Shown: one piece after another, positions 39,807-48,022 of the stretch | Position numbering within the stretch: position 1 is the stretch's first letter | Layout: every line of letters begins with the position of its first letter | From: Neomelitea salexigens DSM 19753 | GTDB taxonomy: Bacteria; Pseudomonadota; Gammaproteobacteria; Pseudomonadales; Spongiibacteraceae | NCBI RefSeq assembly: GCF_000422345.1 | Contig: NZ_AULP01000013.1 | Location: 17,123 to 81,122 of the forward strand | Direction of reading: 5' to 3' | DNA: 64,000 bases | The notes under the pieces: model-generated | What the model was told of the DNA's origin: nothing | Seen by the model: only the letters and a program-made list of their open reading frames with translations | Databases searched by the model: none | Position numbers and translations under genes: made by a program

Positions 39807-40591
39807 TAATGCTGCTCCAGTTCCACGGCAAATTTGCGCCGCATTAGGCGGTGGAAGGTTGTTGGCGCAATGCGCCACAGCAAGCTTGCCAACCAAATTC
39901 CGCGGTGGGGAAACAAGTGTGGTTTGCGCCGTTCGGCGGCCTGTAAAATTGCCGCGGCCAGCGGTTCGGGCTCGCCAATGCCGCCGAGGGTGGAGCGTGC
40001 GTGCCGCGCAGCGTTGCCATCGGCACCGAGGGCATTTTGTTCGATATTGGTGTTCACAAAGGCGGGATACACCATCAGTATGTGCACGCCATTGTCCCGT
40101 TCTTCGCCACGCAGTACCTCAAAAAACTGGCCTAGGGCGGACTTTGCGCTGCAATACGCGGCTCGGCCGAGCACGGGCATCCAACCCGCCATTGAGCCGA
40201 TGTTGATGATACTGCCGCGACTGCGTCGCAGCAGCGGGAGCAAGGCCATGCTGAGGGATACAGGGGCTTGCCAGTCGATGGCCATCACTTTTCTAAACAC
40301 CGCTGGGTCAGTGTGGCCGGCGAGAGAGCGGTGGGTAATACCCGCGTTATTCACCAGGATATCTAAGCGTCCGCTTGCGGTGATGGCGCGAGCGACAGCG
40401 TTGATGGCGGCGGTATCGGCAAGGTCGGCAACAACGGTGTGCACACGCTCGTTGCCGAGTGCCGCGCTGCGTTGCTGCAGTCCCTCGGCGTCGCGGTCGA
40501 CGAGCCACACGCAGTCACCGCGTTGATAAAACTGTTGCGCCATCGCCCAGCCTAGACCGCTGGCGGCACCAGTAATGAGTACTGTCTTCAT
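39806..40591 (-). CDS. Short-chain dehydrogenase/reductase
   Basis: 261 residues of classical SDR type: cofactor motif TGAASGLG (7-14), NNAG, Ser in INIGSMAG and catalytic YCSAK. There is a longer C-terminal part with a hydrophobic stretch (LASLLWRIAP). An NAD(P)-dependent alcohol/ketone oxidoreductase of unknown substrate. It is coupled to the upstream epimerase gene by an ATGA overlap and to the TauE gene by TAATG. Confidence 0.92.
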   Translation of the reverse strand: MKTVLITGAASGLGWAMAQQFYQRGDCVWLVDRDAEGLQQRSAALGNERVHTVVADLADTAAINAVARAITASGRLDILVNNAGITHRSLAGHTDPAVFRKVMAIDWQAPVSLSMALLPLLRRSRGSIINIGSMAGWMPVLGRAAYCSAKSALGQFFEVLRGEERDNGVHILMVYPAFVNTNIEQNALGADGNAARHARSTLGGIGEPEPLAAAILQAAERRKPHLFPHRGIWLASLLWRIAPTTFHRLMRRKFAVELEQH

Positions 40592-41520
40592 AGCTGCCCC
40601 CGGGCGCGGGCGTGGTCGATAAACAGCTCCAATACTTGCGCTGAACTCAACTGCGGTTGATAGCCAAATTCTTCTTTCAAGCGGCGATTGCTCAGTACCG
40701 GGCGATAGCGCAAGAAGTTAATCTGCTCGGGCCGGTAGCGGCTTAGGCCGAGTCGATGGCCCACCGCGAGAGCGGTTTTAAGCAGCGCCGCAGGTAAGCG
40801 CAACAGGGGTTTATTTAAACGCTCTGCCACTTCATCAATGCGCAGGGCGCCGTCACCGGCGAGATTAAACACGCCCACTTGGGATTCAATAATGCCTTTC
40901 TCCACAATCCGGAGCAGGTCTTCGTCCCAAATAAAGACAAAGGGCGAGTCAGAGCCGCGAATAGCCAATAGGCGTTTCTTTTCAAAGAGCTGGGTAATCT
41001 GATTGCGGGTTTGGCGCCCCAGTACGGTGCCAGGGCGCAAAATGAGCTGCTTGAGCTCCGGGTGCACGCGGCGCTGCTCGGCTAAGTACTCTTCAACCAG
41101 CCGCTTGTGGCGGGCATAGGCAAATTCGTCATTGCCGCGCAGCGGGTCGCTTTCATCGATCCAGCTGGGGTTATCGGGATGGTAGCCATAGGCTGCGCCG
41201 GAGCTGGTGACGGTGAGGTGTTGTACACCGGCCTTCAAGCAACATTGCACAACATTACGCGTGCCGTTTACGTCGATGTCGTAGTCGCGCTGCTCGTCGC
41301 CGCTGGCTTCGAGTACCGAGGCGAGGTGCACAACGTGGCTGACCTGGTGCTCGCTCAGAATATCAGCCAGCTTCGGGTCGCGAATATCGCACTGGATGTA
41401 ATTCGCGTCGTCAGTAGGGCGAATGTCTACGCCAATCACGGCGTAATCTTTACTGAGTCGCTCGCTGAGTTGGCGGCCGATATAGCCGCCGGCGCCGGTA
41501 ATGAGAATACGTTTAGGCAT
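40588..41520 (-). CDS. NAD-dependent epimerase/dehydratase family protein
   Basis: 310 residues of extended SDR type: TGAGGYIGRQ (8-17), VVHLAS, and a catalytic region TSSGAAYGYH with YARHK as the Tyr/Lys pair. It could act on a sugar nucleotide or, given the FMO/SDR/BASS context, on a hydroxy-lipid such as a 3-beta-hydroxysteroid. The start overlaps the BASS stop by 8 bases; the end overlaps the SDR start by 4. Confidence 0.88.
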   Translation of the reverse strand: MPKRILITGAGGYIGRQLSERLSKDYAVIGVDIRPTDDANYIQCDIRDPKLADILSEHQVSHVVHLASVLEASGDEQRDYDIDVNGTRNVVQCCLKAGVQHLTVTSSGAAYGYHPDNPSWIDESDPLRGNDEFAYARHKRLVEEYLAEQRRVHPELKQLILRPGTVLGRQTRNQITQLFEKKRLLAIRGSDSPFVFIWDEDLLRIVEKGIIESQVGVFNLAGDGALRIDEVAERLNKPLLRLPAALLKTALAVGHRLGLSRYRPEQINFLRYRPVLSNRRLKEEFGYQPQLSSAQVLELFIDHARARGQL

Positions 41521-42415
41521 GGACAGTCTCCGCGCTGCGCGACCAGTAAAAAGCCAAACAAAGGCCGGCAGCCAAATGCCAGAAGCTCCAGAAGCCTGCG
41601 ATAAGCATCATGCCGCCCGCCTCGGGGAAAAAGGTGAAAATGATCGACAAGCCGAGTGCTGAATTTTGTATGCCGACCTCCATGGTGACGGCGCGGCGCT
41701 CGGCCTGGGGAAGTTTGATAACGCGGCCAGCCAAGTCGCCAAGCAGCAGCGCGCCGGCGTTTTGCAGGGCAACAAGCAGCAAGATGCGGTCGGCGTACTC
41801 CATAAATAGCTGCTGATTGCGGGAGAAGGCGATCACGACAAAGCACAGAAACACCAGCAGGGTGACCGCGCGCATGGGCTTTTCGGCACGGGTGGCCCAT
41901 TCCGGGTGGCGTTTACCAACGGCCATGCCCAGCAGCATGGGTAGCACTAATACCAATGCGACCAGCAGCAAAATGTTCATTGGCTCCAGAGAAATGCCGC
42001 GCAGTAACTCTCGGGTGGCGGGGTTAAGCTGCGCGTACAGGCCGAAATTAAGGGGAGTCATCACGATGGCCGCCAAGCTGGAAACGGCGGTCATGCTGAC
42101 CGAGACGGGCACACTGGCGCGGCCCAGCCAGGTCATAATATTGGAGAACGTCCCGCCTGGGCAGGAGGCGATGAGTATCATGCCCAGTGCTAATTCTGCC
42201 GGCACATCGAAGGCGATTGTCGCCAGGCAGGTCGCCGCTGGCAGCAGAAGAAACTGTGCCACCAAACCGGCAGCGGGCGCGTGGGGTTGCCGTAATACGC
42301 GAACGAAGTCGTCACGGCGCAGGCCCATGGACACACCAAAGATCATGCCCGCTAGAATCCCGTTAAGCAGGATCAGGCTCTGGGGGCTAAACGCGACTTG
42401 AATATCAGCGTACAT
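41513..42415 (-). CDS. Bile acid:sodium symporter (BASS) family transporter
   Basis: 300 residues with about nine to ten helices. Family features are ASCPGGTFSNIMTWLGRA and MEVGIQNSALGLSI, the two crossover regions that bind sodium. ATG 42415 (MYADIQVAFSP) overlaps the FMO stop by 11 bases; an in-frame extension upstream lies inside the FMO gene. Probably imports an organic anion that the neighbouring oxidoreductases metabolise. Confidence 0.9.
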   Translation of the reverse strand: MYADIQVAFSPQSLILLNGILAGMIFGVSMGLRRDDFVRVLRQPHAPAAGLVAQFLLLPAATCLATIAFDVPAELALGMILIASCPGGTFSNIMTWLGRASVPVSVSMTAVSSLAAIVMTPLNFGLYAQLNPATRELLRGISLEPMNILLLVALVLVLPMLLGMAVGKRHPEWATRAEKPMRAVTLLVFLCFVVIAFSRNQQLFMEYADRILLLVALQNAGALLLGDLAGRVIKLPQAERRAVTMEVGIQNSALGLSIIFTFFPEAGGMMLIAGFWSFWHLAAGLCLAFYWSRSAETVHA

Positions 42416-43727
42416 ATGCGGCGTCGCTCTGCGGCAGATCGCGCTGCAGTTGCTGTATATGCCGTTTGACGCTGCGGCGATAGCTGTCTTTGTGCACGTA
42501 ATAGGCCATGCGCTCGAGCTGTAAGTAGCGATAGCCGCCGTCGAGGCGCTGGCCGCAGTGGCGGGCAATGTCGCGTTCGAGTTGCAGCGCGGCTTTGCCG
42601 CCGGCTAATTGCTGACGAATATACAGAGCGACCATCTCCGCCTGCTCGCTACGACCTTCCCAGCCAAGCCCCGTTGCTTCAATCATGCCCATCACAAACA
42701 AATTGCGGTGCTCGGGATGGAACACATTTAAATACAGTGAGGGTGCACCGCCGTCTTGCCAGTTGAGGTGCTTTCGGTCGATAAATGGATAGTGGAGCTG
42801 GTAACCGGTCGCCTGCAAAATCAGGTCGTAGTCGGCGTATTCGCCATTGCTGAACTCGACGCTTAGGTCGTTAGTGTTGGCAATGTCGCCACGGGCCGTG
42901 ATGTCGCCATGACCAAGGTGGTGCAGCATCTGTGAATTGATCACCGGGTGTGACTCATACATTTTGTAGTCGGGATCGGGCAGGCCGTAGTCCGAGGGTT
43001 TGCCCACCGCAAGGCGAATCATCAATGCGTCAAGGCGCTGTTTTATTGGCCTCGGTAGCGGAATCAGTCCACCCAGCGTATCGGTGGGGCGACCCGCGAT
43101 AAACTTGGGAAGAAAGTAGTAGCCGCGGCGCACCGATACGTCCACGGATTTGGCGCGGTGCACGGCATCCACGGCAATATCGCAGGCGGAGTTGCCGCAA
43201 CCGACAATTAATACCCGCTTGCCGGCAAAGACCTCGGCATTGCGGTAGTCTGCGGAGTGCATTAGTTCACCAGAGTAATTACCGGGCAGTTTGGGGGCAT
43301 TGGGGTGGTGCAAGGTGCCATTGGCGATTAGCAGGCCGTCGAAGTCTTCGATATGACGCTTACCATTTTGCTCGCTAACAATCCGCCAGCCACCGTTATC
43401 CAGCGGGCTGGCATCGATCACTTTGGTGTTAAATCGGTAGTGCGGGTAGAGGCGAAAGTGCTGGGCGAAATCTCGGAAATACTGGCGCAGTTCGCTGTGA
43501 TGCGGATAAGGCGCGCCGCTTTTCGCCATGGGGAACTCTTTGAACTCGGTCATTCCTCGTGACGAAATCAGGTGAGCAGAGTCGTACATTGTGCTGTGTG
43601 GATTGTCGATGTCCCACAGGCCGCCAACATCGCTGTGCAGCTCAAATCCGGTAAAGGGGATGTCGTACTTTTGTAAATTCCGAGCCGCCGCCAGGCCCAT
43701 TGGGCCAGCGCCAATTAATGCGTACAT
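42405..43727 (-). CDS. Flavin-containing monooxygenase (FMO)
   Basis: 440 residues. FAD motif GAGPMG (6-11), the FMO signature region YSGELMHSADY (F/Y-x-G-x3-H-x3-Y), and the NADPH motif VGCGNSACD. An oxygenase that could carry out N/S oxidation or Baeyer-Villiger reactions. The start is ATG 43727 with AAGAG upstream; the open frame further upstream has no family similarity. It is the first gene of a coupled operon FMO-BASS-epimerase-SDR-TauE and divergent from an AraC regulator. Confidence 0.92.
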   Translation of the reverse strand: MYALIGAGPMGLAAARNLQKYDIPFTGFELHSDVGGLWDIDNPHSTMYDSAHLISSRGMTEFKEFPMAKSGAPYPHHSELRQYFRDFAQHFRLYPHYRFNTKVIDASPLDNGGWRIVSEQNGKRHIEDFDGLLIANGTLHHPNAPKLPGNYSGELMHSADYRNAEVFAGKRVLIVGCGNSACDIAVDAVHRAKSVDVSVRRGYYFLPKFIAGRPTDTLGGLIPLPRPIKQRLDALMIRLAVGKPSDYGLPDPDYKMYESHPVINSQMLHHLGHGDITARGDIANTNDLSVEFSNGEYADYDLILQATGYQLHYPFIDRKHLNWQDGGAPSLYLNVFHPEHRNLFVMGMIEATGLGWEGRSEQAEMVALYIRQQLAGGKAALQLERDIARHCGQRLDGGYRYLQLERMAYYVHKDSYRRSVKRHIQQLQRDLPQSDAAYVR

Positions 43728-43824
43728 AGCACATACTCTTGTTATCTTTATTGCTTTACAGCTTAATTGAACAGCTATTGCGCGTAACGGCTTTTTCAGG
43801 ACGGCAATCTGCCAATTCAGGACT

Positions 43825-44784
43825 ATGACCGAACCCACCGTCACATTGCGGTTTACACAGGGCTTGCTGCAGGCCGCCGAGCGCCGGGGTATTGAGCTTC
43901 CTCCCGCGTTGAGTCGTCGTGTGCCGGAAACCGGGCGCACGCCTTTGGCGGTGCAAGATCAATTGTGGCAGGTCTACTGCGATGCTGTTGATGACCCCCT
44001 AGTCGGTTTGCAGCTCGGCCTGGGGCTGCAGGTTGGGCACCTGGACCTTGTCGGTATGCTGCTAATGAGCTGCGAAACGCTGGGCGAGGCACTCGACCTG
44101 CTACTGGAATATCACCCCATTGTGGGCGAAGGGGGCGACTTTGCTCTGCGTCACGCTGGTGGCAACTGCCTGTTAATCTATCAGCCCCACTATCAAACTT
44201 GCCGCCGCCAGCGAGTGGAAGCGGTGCTGGCCTGTGTACTGAATTTAGCGCGCTGGGTCAGTGGTGGGGAGTTTGCGGTGCGATGTCTGCAATTTACCTC
44301 GGCCGCTGCCGCGCCGATGGCCGACTATCGGCGCATGCTGGGCGCATCGCTGCAGTTTGACGCCCCCGAGGATGCGCTGGTTTTCGACCCCGCCTTAGTC
44401 GCCACGCCGCTTATCCAGGCAAATACCGAGATTCGAGACCAGCTAAAAAAGCTGGCCGATAAACTGCTGCAGGACATGGAGCGGGGCGAATACAGCATGG
44501 CTGTGCAGCGAATGCTTCGCCAGCAGCCTCAGTGGGGTAAGGAGCGAGTGGCCGAAGCATTGGGAATGAGTGGGCGCCACTTGGTACGAAAGCTCCAGCA
44601 TGAGGGCGTCACTTTCAAGCTGTTGCGCAGCAGCTTGTTACAAAAAATGGCGGAAGAGCGCTTGCAACGCGGTGAGCCGGTGTCGGGCATAGCCGAGGAG
44701 TTAGGTTTTTCCGATGAGAGTGCCTTTGCAAAGGCCTTTAAGCGCTGGTCGGGGCAAACCCCTTCACAGTATCGCGAGCAGTGA
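43825..44784 (+). CDS. AraC-family transcriptional regulator
   Basis: 319 residues. The N-terminal arabinose-binding-like domain (about 15-190) is that of the OruR/ArgR-like AraC subgroup; the C-terminal double helix-turn-helix (about 235-318) includes ERVAEALGMSGRHLVRKL and VSGIAEELGFSDESAFAKAFKRWSG. It is transcribed away from the FMO operon with a 97-base gap, so that operon is its likely target. The effector is unknown. Confidence 0.93.
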   Translation: MTEPTVTLRFTQGLLQAAERRGIELPPALSRRVPETGRTPLAVQDQLWQVYCDAVDDPLVGLQLGLGLQVGHLDLVGMLLMSCETLGEALDLLLEYHPIVGEGGDFALRHAGGNCLLIYQPHYQTCRRQRVEAVLACVLNLARWVSGGEFAVRCLQFTSAAAAPMADYRRMLGASLQFDAPEDALVFDPALVATPLIQANTEIRDQLKKLADKLLQDMERGEYSMAVQRMLRQQPQWGKERVAEALGMSGRHLVRKLQHEGVTFKLLRSSLLQKMAEERLQRGEPVSGIAEELGFSDESAFAKAFKRWSGQTPSQYREQ

Positions 44785-44853
44785 CGGTAACTACGTATCA
44801 ATCTGTTCCACTGCTTGTGTCTTCATAGGTGGCTATGACTGCGGAGACAAACG

Positions 44854-45195
44854 ATGTTTTTAGCGCGTTTAATCTATACCAGTGAGGTTATTGAAGGCTT
44901 CGATCAACTCGACATTGAAAGTATCTTGAGCGTGGCTCGCGAGCGTAATAAAGAGCTAAATGTCACAGGGGTCCTGTTTTTTAACAGCCGTTATTTCTTA
45001 CAGTGCTTGGAAGGCTCCCGCAGTAATATCAACGCAATCTACCACCGTATTCTCAACGACTCGCGCCACACAAACCCGGTTTTGCTCGATTATCGTGAAA
45101 TTGCTGAGCGGGATTTCAGCGCCTGGCAAATGGGCTATATCGCAGAGACGCAAAAAAACACGCGACCTTTATCGACAGTTCTCACCGGTGAGTGA
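44854..45195 (+). CDS. BLUF-domain blue-light photoreceptor, cut short by a frameshift
   Basis: The 113-residue reading frame holds a BLUF domain: flavin-contacting Tyr in ARLIYTSEV, Asn in LNVTGVLFF, Gln in FLQCLEG, and the SxWxM motif as FSAWQMGY. The reading frame then leaves the family pattern at a run of seven A (45152-45158) and stops at 45195. Skipping one A restores the expected C-terminal cap. Short BLUF proteins such as PixD are about 140-150 residues, so the intact form would be 139. It may be a pseudogene, a slippage-expressed gene or a base-calling error. It follows the AraC gene by 69 bases. Confidence 0.85.
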   Translation: MFLARLIYTSEVIEGFDQLDIESILSVARERNKELNVTGVLFFNSRYFLQCLEGSRSNINAIYHRILNDSRHTNPVLLDYREIAERDFSAWQMGYIAETQKNTRPLSTVLTGE

Positions 45196-45274
45196 CTTCA
45201 ATGCTTATCGCATGTCCGGTGAAAGCTGCTATCGCCTGCTCAAACAGATGGCGGCATCCGCGCCAATGCTGTGA
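45158..45274 (+). pseudogene. Out-of-frame C-terminal cap of the BLUF protein
   Basis: In the +1 frame this reads TRDLYRQFSPVSDFNAYRMS and on to AASAPML before a stop. It looks like the two C-terminal helices that pack on BLUF domains, and it joins the upstream frame exactly at the seven-A run. It is not expected to be translated alone. Confidence 0.7.
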
Positions 45275-45296
45275 ACCGCAAGCGAAGCCCACGTCC

Positions 45297-46427
45297 TCAA
45301 GGTTGAAACTGGTCAACCTGGCAGCTCTCTTCCGGAGCGCGATGGTCGACGATGCACTCGAAATAGGGCACTTCAGCGTTGTACTGTCCATCTAGCATTT
45401 TGCGCAACTGCTCAAAGGCGGTGCGCATGACAGGGTGGTTTGCATCGGCTTCGCTGCCATGACCTGCTAGATTTAGCGTGCTGTCCGCTTCCCCTGCGCC
45501 GAGGGTGCCGGTGCCGGTTGTGCCTGGGTTTTGCCCCTCGGGAATACCTACTACCGTGAAAAACTGCGTCGCAATGCCTGCTGTGGTGAGCGCCCCCGCC
45601 ATTTCGCGCCCCTGATTGTGGGGCACCAAGCCATCGTTGACCGGGTGAATAACGGTTGCTGCTTGTATGCCGCCAAGCTGCATTTGAGCCGCGTGTAACG
45701 CGGGAGATCGGCGCTGGTAGGCCAGCGGGCATTCGACTGGCGTGCCACCGGTATCGCGTTCAATGCCCTCTGCTGCGGCCATTGCCGTGCTATTCCCGGT
45801 AGCTTCTGCAGCGGCTTTTGCTTCGCTGTAGGTTTCCGCAAGCTGGCTGACGCCCTCGGCGGTAATCCAATAATCGTAAAGGGCCTCGCCGTCTTCACTG
45901 AGGGCGGCCGACTCCACAATAGCAGTGCCCGAAACCGCACCGCCCATCGACACGCCAAACAGGTATACCGTGTCGATAGTTGGGAATTTTTCCAGGGCAT
46001 ACTCTGTAGCGGCAATAGTGTCATAAGCCCCGCGCAGGGTGGGAAAGCCCAGGTTGTCGCGGTAGTTGGTGGCGACAAACGCAACACTGCCGGGGGCGTT
46101 TTCATAGTTTTGTGCAAGGCGGAGCTCGCGCCGCATATGGGGCAACCAGCTTGCCTGCACGGTGTGGCCGATACCGTGGCTAAACACCACCAGTCGCGTA
46201 GGCTGTTCGCCCTGCTTAAATACCAGTAGTCCCTCAGGTTGCGGCAAGTTGGACTCGCTGTCAGGAGCACACGAAGGGTTGATATCCAGGGGAGTTATTG
46301 TGTGCTGTGATGCTGTGACAAAAGTTTCGACAATGGCATTGTCACTTCGAGTTTGACTAACGCTGCCGTTGTTACAAGCACAGAGGGCAAGTGCAGCAAA
46401 AGCTGCGCTGCATCGAGAAAACGTCAT
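45297..46427 (-). CDS. Alpha/beta-hydrolase lipoprotein (esterase/lipase-like)
   Basis: 376 residues. The N-terminus ends in LCAC (Cys 18), a probable lipobox. The alpha/beta hydrolase core has VVFSHGIGH for the oxyanion hole, nucleophile elbow GVSMGG (about residue 160), Asp in HPVNDGLVPH and His in LAGHGSE. It is expected at the outer membrane or periplasm, acting on an ester or peptide of unknown type. It converges on the BLUF gene with a 22-base gap. Confidence 0.82.
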   Translation of the reverse strand: MTFSRCSAAFAALALCACNNGSVSQTRSDNAIVETFVTASQHTITPLDINPSCAPDSESNLPQPEGLLVFKQGEQPTRLVVFSHGIGHTVQASWLPHMRRELRLAQNYENAPGSVAFVATNYRDNLGFPTLRGAYDTIAATEYALEKFPTIDTVYLFGVSMGGAVSGTAIVESAALSEDGEALYDYWITAEGVSQLAETYSEAKAAAEATGNSTAMAAAEGIERDTGGTPVECPLAYQRRSPALHAAQMQLGGIQAATVIHPVNDGLVPHNQGREMAGALTTAGIATQFFTVVGIPEGQNPGTTGTGTLGAGEADSTLNLAGHGSEADANHPVMRTAFEQLRKMLDGQYNAEVPYFECIVDHRAPEESCQVDQFQP

Positions 46428-46445
46428 AGGCGGCCACCATTGGTT

Positions 46446-46467
46446 GCCGAGCGTCTTTACGCTCGGC
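46446..46467. other. Hairpin between metY and the hydrolase gene
   Basis: GCCGAGCG pairs with CGCTCGGC around TCTTTA. There is no T tract on the minus strand; a T-rich stretch follows on the plus strand. It could be a weak metY terminator or a stem in the hydrolase leader. Confidence 0.45.
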
Positions 46468-46542
46468 TTATTATTAAAATGACTGGCCGTTGATTATTGC
46501 ACAGTATATTTAAATTGTGCCAATGCTTGCCGCCACCTGATG

Positions 46543-47811
46543 TTAAGCCTGCTCGAGGGCTTGGCTTAAGTCGGCCTTCAGGTCGTCGATATGCTCAATG
46601 CCAATCGACAGACGCACCATATCAGCGCTAACACCGGCTTTTAGTAGCTCTTCGTCGCTGAGCTGGCGGTGAGTAGTCGAGGCGGGAATAGCCGCACAGC
46701 TCTTGGCATCGCCGATATTTACCAGCCGGATAATCAGTTGCAAGGCATCGTAAAAACGCGCGCCGGCTTCGCGGCCACCGTCAATGCCGAAGCTGAGAAT
46801 GCCTGACGCCTGCCCCTTCATATACTGCTTGGCCAGCGCGTGATCGCGGTGGTTGGGTAGGCCCGCGTAGCTAACCCAGTTGACCTTGGGGTGGTCCTGC
46901 AGGAATTGGGCAATGGCCAGCGTGTTTTCATTAATGCGTTCCATGCGCAGTGCCAGCGTTTCCAGCCCCTGTAAAAACAGAAAGGCATTGAAGGCGCTCA
47001 TCGCGGCACCCATGTTGCGCAGCGGGACGACGCGGGCACGGGTGATGAATGCGGCTTCGCCAACATCCGTGGCGTAATTTACGCCGTGGTACGACACATC
47101 AGGTGTCGTCAGCAGTGAGAAGCGCTCGGCGTGTTCAGCCCAGGGGAATTTGCCTGAGTCGACAATCAGGCCGCCAATACTGGTACCGTGACCGCCAATG
47201 TATTTGGTGGCGGCGTGGATAACGATATCGGCACCATGCTCAATGGGCTTAAGCACAAAGGGCGATGGCACGGTGTTGTCGACAATTAAGGGAAGGCCGT
47301 GGGCGTGAGCTAAATCAGCTAGACGGCGAATATCAACGATGTTGCCCGAGGGGTTGCCGATGGACTCGCAGTAAATGGCCTTGGTGCGCGCATCGATTTG
47401 CGCCGCCATACCGTCGAAGTCATCCTTGTCGACAAAGCGCGCCTCAATGCCCTGGCGAGGCAGGGTGTGGGCAAATAAGTTGTAGGTGCCGCCGTACAGT
47501 TCGCTAATGGTAATAAAGTTATCACCTGCTTCAGCAATGGTTTGGATAGCGGCGGTAATCGCTGCCATGCCCGAGGCCATTGCCAGGGCGCCGACACCGC
47601 CTTCGAGGGCGGCAATACGCTGCTCAAGCACACTGCATGTCGGGTTCATAATGCGGCTGTAGATATTGCCAGCCACCTTGAGGTCGAACAGGTCGGCCGC
47701 GTGCTGGGCGCTGTCAAACGAGTATGACGAGGTTTGGTGAATCGGCACGGCAACGGCATTTTGATTATCTGGCTCGTAGGCGTGATGCAGTGCAATGGTT
47801 TCGTCGCGCAT
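46543..47811 (-). CDS. metY: O-acetylhomoserine aminocarboxypropyltransferase
   Basis: PLP enzyme that makes homocysteine (or methionine) directly from O-acetylhomoserine and sulfide/methanethiol. The 422 residues fit the family. VPIHQTSSYSFDS, SELYGGTYNLF and the PLP Lys in HAATKYIGGHGTSIGG are diagnostic. The usual LVIHPASTTH segment reads CAAIPASTTH here, a small departure near the active site. ATG 47811 has GAGGG upstream. It appears to be a single-gene unit. Confidence 0.93.
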   Translation of the reverse strand: MRDETIALHHAYEPDNQNAVAVPIHQTSSYSFDSAQHAADLFDLKVAGNIYSRIMNPTCSVLEQRIAALEGGVGALAMASGMAAITAAIQTIAEAGDNFITISELYGGTYNLFAHTLPRQGIEARFVDKDDFDGMAAQIDARTKAIYCESIGNPSGNIVDIRRLADLAHAHGLPLIVDNTVPSPFVLKPIEHGADIVIHAATKYIGGHGTSIGGLIVDSGKFPWAEHAERFSLLTTPDVSYHGVNYATDVGEAAFITRARVVPLRNMGAAMSAFNAFLFLQGLETLALRMERINENTLAIAQFLQDHPKVNWVSYAGLPNHRDHALAKQYMKGQASGILSFGIDGGREAGARFYDALQLIIRLVNIGDAKSCAAIPASTTHRQLSDEELLKAGVSADMVRLSIGIEHIDDLKADLSQALEQA

Positions 47812-48022
47812 AAATATCCCTCTGGTAAAACGTCCCTGCCGGGGCAAAGCCTGTGAATATACCGCACCTATCTGTGGATGCCACCTTTTGGTGCGCCGGC
47901 TCGATTTGAACTGGGTGGCATGTCGCAGTTGTTCAAACGCATTTCCGCTAGGCTTGAGCACACTACAATAAATTTAGCATTGCGGCTCTTGTGCAGTGCT
48001 GCGTGTTTGGAGACTTTTCGCC

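Noticed and set aside
45151..45159. Programmed -1 frameshift at A AAA AAC in the BLUF gene
   Set aside because: The heptamer is in the right frame for -1 slippage, but the family C-terminus is in the +1 frame, and the -1 frame meets a stop soon after.
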